NCBI GenBank assembly: GCA_946482365.1
Contig: CAMLQY010000010.1
Coordinates: 1 to 64,000 of the forward strand
DNA: 64,000 nt
Source of the DNA: an uncultured Actinomycetes bacterium
GTDB taxonomy: Bacteria > Actinomycetota > Thermoleophilia > Solirubrobacterales > 70-9
Direction: 5' to 3'
Numbering within the stretch: the first letter of the stretch is position 1; every line of letters starts with the position of its first letter. Both the position numbers and the translations under genes were made by a program. The notes below the pieces were generated by a model. It saw only the letters and a list, made by a program, of their open reading frames with translations. It made no database searches and had not been told where the DNA came from. This document shows, in pieces, positions 61,219 to 64,000 of this stretch.

Positions 61219-62724
61219 ATGTCCTACTACGTCACGACCCCGATCTACTACGTCAACGCCGAGCCGCACCTCGGCCACGCCTACTCGACGCTGGCCGCCG
61301 ACGTGCTCGCCCGCCACATGCGCCAGCGCGGCGAGGACGTCTTCTTCCTCACCGGCACCGACGAGCACGGCGAGCCGATCGAGACGGCGGCCGAGCGCGA
61401 GGGGATCTCGCCGCAGGAGCTGGCCGACCGCAACGCGGCGAAGTTCGAGGCGCTGATGCCGATCATCGACGCCACCAACGACTTCTTCATCCGCACCTCC
61501 GATCCCCGCCACAAGGAGAAGGTCGCCGAGATCATGCAGCGGGTCTACGACAACGGCTGGGTCACCAAGGGCACTTACGAAGGCTGGTACTGCCCGCGCT
61601 GCGCCGACTTCAAGACCGAGCGCGAGCTGGGTCCCGGCCAGACCTGCGCGATCCACGAGATCCCGCTGGAGCGGGTCCGCGAGGAGAACTGGTTCTTCCG
61701 CCTCTCCGCCTTCCAGGGCCAGCTCGAAGGCCTCTACGAGGAACGGCCCGACTTCGTCGTGCCCGAGTTCCGCCGCAACGAGGCGGTCTCCTTCATCAAG
61801 GGCGGGCTGGAGGACGTCTCGCTCTCGCGCCCGGCGCTGAAGTGGGGGCTGCCGCTGCCCTGGGACCCCGAGCAGCGGATGTACGTCTGGTTCGACGCGC
61901 TGCTCAACTACGTCACCGCGCTCGGCTTCGCCCGCGAGGGCGAGGACCTGACCGGGCGCTACTGGCCGGCCTCGCTGCACGTGCTGGGCAAGGACATCCT
62001 CAAGTTCCACGCGGTGATCTGGCCGGCCCTGCTCTGGGCCGCCGACCTCGAGCCGCCGCGGCGGATGACGATCCACGGCTACCTGCTGATGGGCGAGAAG
62101 AAGATGTCGAAGTCGCTCGGCAACGTGCTCGACCCCTTCGAGGCGATCGACCGCTTCGGCGCCGACGCGCTGCGCTTCTACTGCTTCCGCGAGGTCAGCT
62201 TCGGGCAGGACGGCTCGATCTCGACCGCCGGCTTCGAGGCCCGCTACGAGACCGAGCTGGCCAACGACTTCGGCAACCTCGCCAGCCGCGTCCTGGCGAT
62301 GGTCGAGCGCTACCGCGCCGGCGTCGTGCCGGAGGCCGCGGTCGACGCCGTCCTCGCCGAGGACTTCGAAGGCGCGGTGCCGCGCTTCTGCGAGCTGCTC
62401 GACCGGGCCGAGCTGACCCAGGCGCTGGAGGTTGCCTGGGCGCTGGTGCGACGCCTCAACCGCTACGTCGAGGAGACCCAGCCGTGGGTGCTGGCCAAGG
62501 ACGAGGCCGACCCCGAGCGCCTCGACGAGGTCCTCTACAACCTCTGCGAGGGCCTGCGGGTGACGACCCTGCTGCTCGCCCCCTACCTGCCGCGGACGAG
62601 CGAGCAGCTCCTCGCCGCGCTCGATGAGGGCTCGCGAACGCTAGCCGAGCTCGGCTCTCGCCCCGGCGGCCAGCAGGTCGAGCGCGTCCCCCCGCTCTTT
62701 CCCAAGATCGAGGCTCCGGCCTAA
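61219..62724 (+). CDS. metG: Methionyl-tRNA synthetase
   Basis: Class I synthetase charging tRNA-Met; 501 residues, the short form without the C-terminal tRNA-binding extension. Motifs: TTPIYYVNAEPHLGHAYSTLAADVLARH (HLGH signature in it), the zinc-knuckle-like CPRCADF pair region with a later single Cys (the second CxxC pair is missing, as in MetG2-type enzymes), WFDALLNYVTALGF, and the KMSKS loop GEKKMSKSLGNV. The helical anticodon-binding domain completes it. The 3' end overlaps the convergent beta-lactamase-fold gene by 84 bases, so one of the two annotated 3' ends runs deep into the other gene. Confidence 0.95.
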   Translation: MSYYVTTPIYYVNAEPHLGHAYSTLAADVLARHMRQRGEDVFFLTGTDEHGEPIETAAEREGISPQELADRNAAKFEALMPIIDATNDFFIRTSDPRHKEKVAEIMQRVYDNGWVTKGTYEGWYCPRCADFKTERELGPGQTCAIHEIPLERVREENWFFRLSAFQGQLEGLYEERPDFVVPEFRRNEAVSFIKGGLEDVSLSRPALKWGLPLPWDPEQRMYVWFDALLNYVTALGFAREGEDLTGRYWPASLHVLGKDILKFHAVIWPALLWAADLEPPRRMTIHGYLLMGEKKMSKSLGNVLDPFEAIDRFGADALRFYCFREVSFGQDGSISTAGFEARYETELANDFGNLASRVLAMVERYRAGVVPEAAVDAVLAEDFEGAVPRFCELLDRAELTQALEVAWALVRRLNRYVEETQPWVLAKDEADPERLDEVLYNLCEGLRVTTLLLAPYLPRTSEQLLAALDEGSRTLAELGSRPGGQQVERVPPLFPKIEAPA

Positions 62725-63624
62725 CCGCGGAGAGGCCTTCCGGCGCCCGCAGGGTGCTGTTCGGATGCCGTGCAGGAGCCGGACGGCGACGCCGCGCAGC
62801 GTCTCGTTCCCGTAGGCCGTCGAGGGGTTGTGCTCGGTGAGGATCGCGAGGGCGAGGCGACAGCGGCCCCGTTCGAGGAAGGCGACCTGGTGGCTGACGG
62901 TGCCGACGCCGTCGTCGTTGATCCCCCAGCCGCCCTTGAAGTAGAGCCGCCAGCCACGGGGCCGCGCGTCGGCGATGCCCCAGCGCTGCCAGGAGACGAC
63001 CGAGCCGAGCAGGCGACGGGCGAAGCGCCGGTGGCGGCCCGGCACGTAGCGCTCGTAGCGCGACATGAAGCGGGCCTGGTCGCGGGCGCTGACCTGCGAG
63101 AGGCCGCCGAGCCAGCCCGGTTCGTAGACCCACTGGAAGTCGCGCATCCGTGCCGCGCGGGCGAGGCGCTCGACCCTGCCGTCGCCGAGCAGGGCGGCGA
63201 CGTGTATCCCGGCGGCGTTGTCGGAGGCCCGGATCATCGGTTCGAGCAGGGCTCTCTCGTCGGTGTGGAGGCGGCGCTTGCGCACCGAGGGCTGGCGCAG
63301 GTAGGCGACGAGCAGCATCGCCTTGATCACGCTGGCGGCGGGGGCGGTGCGGGCGCCGCGGAACGAGCGCAGGCGAGAGCGCAGGTCGACGAGCGCGAAG
63401 CTGACGTCGCCGAGGCGGGCGCGTGCGTAGCGCCGCGCCCCCGGTACGGACGGGTCCCAGCGCCTGTTCGAGCGAGCGCCGGCGTGATCCAGCCAGTGGG
63501 AGCCGCTAGCGAAGCTGACGCGGCCGAACCGCTCGCCGCCGCTCGGCGCCGGCAGCAGTGGCAGCGCCAAGAGCACAGCCAGGCCGATGCTCGCCATTCC
63601 CAAGGGGAACGGCCGCCGGCTCAA
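62641..63624 (-). CDS. Exported serine beta-lactamase-fold hydrolase (class A-like)
   Basis: A 327-residue penicillin-recognising-type protein. Active-site motifs: SxxK as ASVIKAML (about residue 98), SDN as ASDNAAG and KTG-like FKGGWG. The family of class A beta-lactamase/D-Ala-D-Ala-type hydrolases (PF13354-like) is clear; antibiotic hydrolysis is not established. The start is TTG 63624, overlapping the stop of the upstream oxidase gene (TTGA), and gives SRRPFPLGMASIGLAVLLAL, a Tat-like leader; ATG 63597 would remove the arginine pair. The last 84 bases overlap metG in antisense. Confidence 0.82.
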   Translation of the reverse strand: MSRRPFPLGMASIGLAVLLALPLLPAPSGGERFGRVSFASGSHWLDHAGARSNRRWDPSVPGARRYARARLGDVSFALVDLRSRLRSFRGARTAPAASVIKAMLLVAYLRQPSVRKRRLHTDERALLEPMIRASDNAAGIHVAALLGDGRVERLARAARMRDFQWVYEPGWLGGLSQVSARDQARFMSRYERYVPGRHRRFARRLLGSVVSWQRWGIADARPRGWRLYFKGGWGINDDGVGTVSHQVAFLERGRCRLALAILTEHNPSTAYGNETLRGVAVRLLHGIRTAPCGRRKASPRLGRSLDLGKERGDALDLLAAGARAELG

Positions 63625-64000
63625 GTCGCACCGCCCTCCGCGATCGCCTCGGGCCCGAGCTGGTCCGGGCTCGTGTAGCCGCATAGCGCCATCGTCAGGT
63701 CGAGCTCGGCGAGGATCATCTTGAGGACGGTTTCGACGCCCTGCTGGCCCTCCAGGGCGAGGCCCCAGACGTAGGGGCGGCCGAGGCAGACGGCGTCGGC
63801 GCCGAGGGCGAGCGCCTTGATCGCGTCGGCGCCGCCGCGGATGCCGCTGTCGAAGAGGACCGCGAGATCGTCGCCGGCGGCTTCGGCAATGGGGGGAAGG
63901 GCGTCGAGGGAGCCGATCGCGCCGTCGACCTGGCGGCCGCCGTGGTTGGAGACGACGATGCCGTCGATCCCCCGGGCGACGGCCTCGCGGGCGTCGCCGG
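63621..64000 (-). CDS. FMN-dependent alpha-hydroxy-acid oxidase/dehydrogenase, C-terminal part (continues past window)
   Basis: The minus-strand frame is open to base 64000 and ends in TGA at 63621-63623. It contains the family's diagnostic C-terminal sequence: IVVSNHGGRQVDG with the catalytic His and Arg, LFDSGIRGGADAIKALALGADAVCLGRP, and YVWGLALEGQQGVETVL. This is the (S)-2-hydroxy-acid oxidase/lactate dehydrogenase (LldD)/mycofactocin MftD-like family; which member cannot be told without the N-terminal half. Its stop overlaps the TTG of the following beta-lactamase-fold gene. Confidence 0.93.
   Translation of the reverse strand, partial: GDAREAVARGIDGIVVSNHGGRQVDGAIGSLDALPPIAEAAGDDLAVLFDSGIRGGADAIKALALGADAVCLGRPYVWGLALEGQQGVETVLKMILAELDLTMALCGYTSPDQLGPEAIAEGGAT

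Overview
The window is GC-rich, densely coded bacterial chromosome, most likely from an actinobacterium and plausibly the Thermoleophilia/Solirubrobacterales branch. That placement is inference from gene content and codon use, because no rRNA or other decisive marker is present. Promoters fit the actinobacterial pattern. About twenty start codons (ATG, GTG, even TTG) are preceded, mostly 6-11 nt upstream, by a TANNNT hexamer with little or no Shine-Dalgarno, the layout of leaderless transcripts. This spacing was used to choose several starts.

Layout. 1-3.8 kb: end of dnaX, then ybaB and recR, a degenerate GGDEF protein and a MerR/B12-like regulator. 4-7 kb: MMPL exporter with its PadR repressor. 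7-9.5 kb: aspartate kinase and aspartate-semialdehyde dehydrogenase. 9.6-10.5 kb: three small paralogous coiled-coil/membrane proteins. 10.5-14.2 kb: an sdhA-sdhB-sdhE succinate dehydrogenase without classical membrane anchors. 14.5-20.9 kb: M28 and M50 peptidases, AidB-like acyl-CoA dehydrogenase, NADP-isocitrate dehydrogenase and malate dehydrogenase. 21-23 kb: an AT-hook/winged-helix protein and two lipid-modifying membrane di-iron enzymes. 23.8-28.3 kb: Hsp20, Lon and a membrane glycosyltransferase. 28-34 kb: TetR, a GAF membrane protein with a newly noted 52-residue gene, a second MMPL protein and an amidase. 34-38 kb: a CrtI-like oxidoreductase divergent from an ABC exporter, then an ICMT-like methyltransferase and a lipoprotein. 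39-43 kb: YVTN beta-propeller and a holin-like/phosphatase fusion. 42.8-46.5 kb: a RelA/SpoT-domain gene with a small partner (possible toxSAS system), a tRNA 3'-end-like remnant, metallo-hydrolase, AI-2E transporter and a Phd/RelE pair. 47-54.7 kb: R2lox-like/SCP2 fusion, acyl-CoA synthetase, BASS transporter, two FKBP lipoproteins, HTH_42 glycosylase-like protein and VOC protein. 54.7-64 kb: glycyl-tRNA synthetase, FmdB protein, metallo-hydrolase plus AhpD-like protein, LCP protein, ROK kinase, rsmI, metG, a beta-lactamase-fold protein and the end of an FMN 2-hydroxyacid oxidase.

The main unexplained signal is two dispersed palindromic repeat families. The first (R1) has two complete copies bounded by a perfect 12-bp inverted terminal repeat, and all three copies share a nested hairpin whose arms differ between copies but still pair. 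One copy lies in frame inside dnaX. The second (R2) is a 38-bp palindrome present three times, one of them in frame inside the glycosyltransferase gene. Other items worth attention are the toxSAS-like operon in an AT-richer islet beside a tRNA remnant, and an 11-codon Pro/Arg leader peptide whose stop overlaps the phosphatase start.
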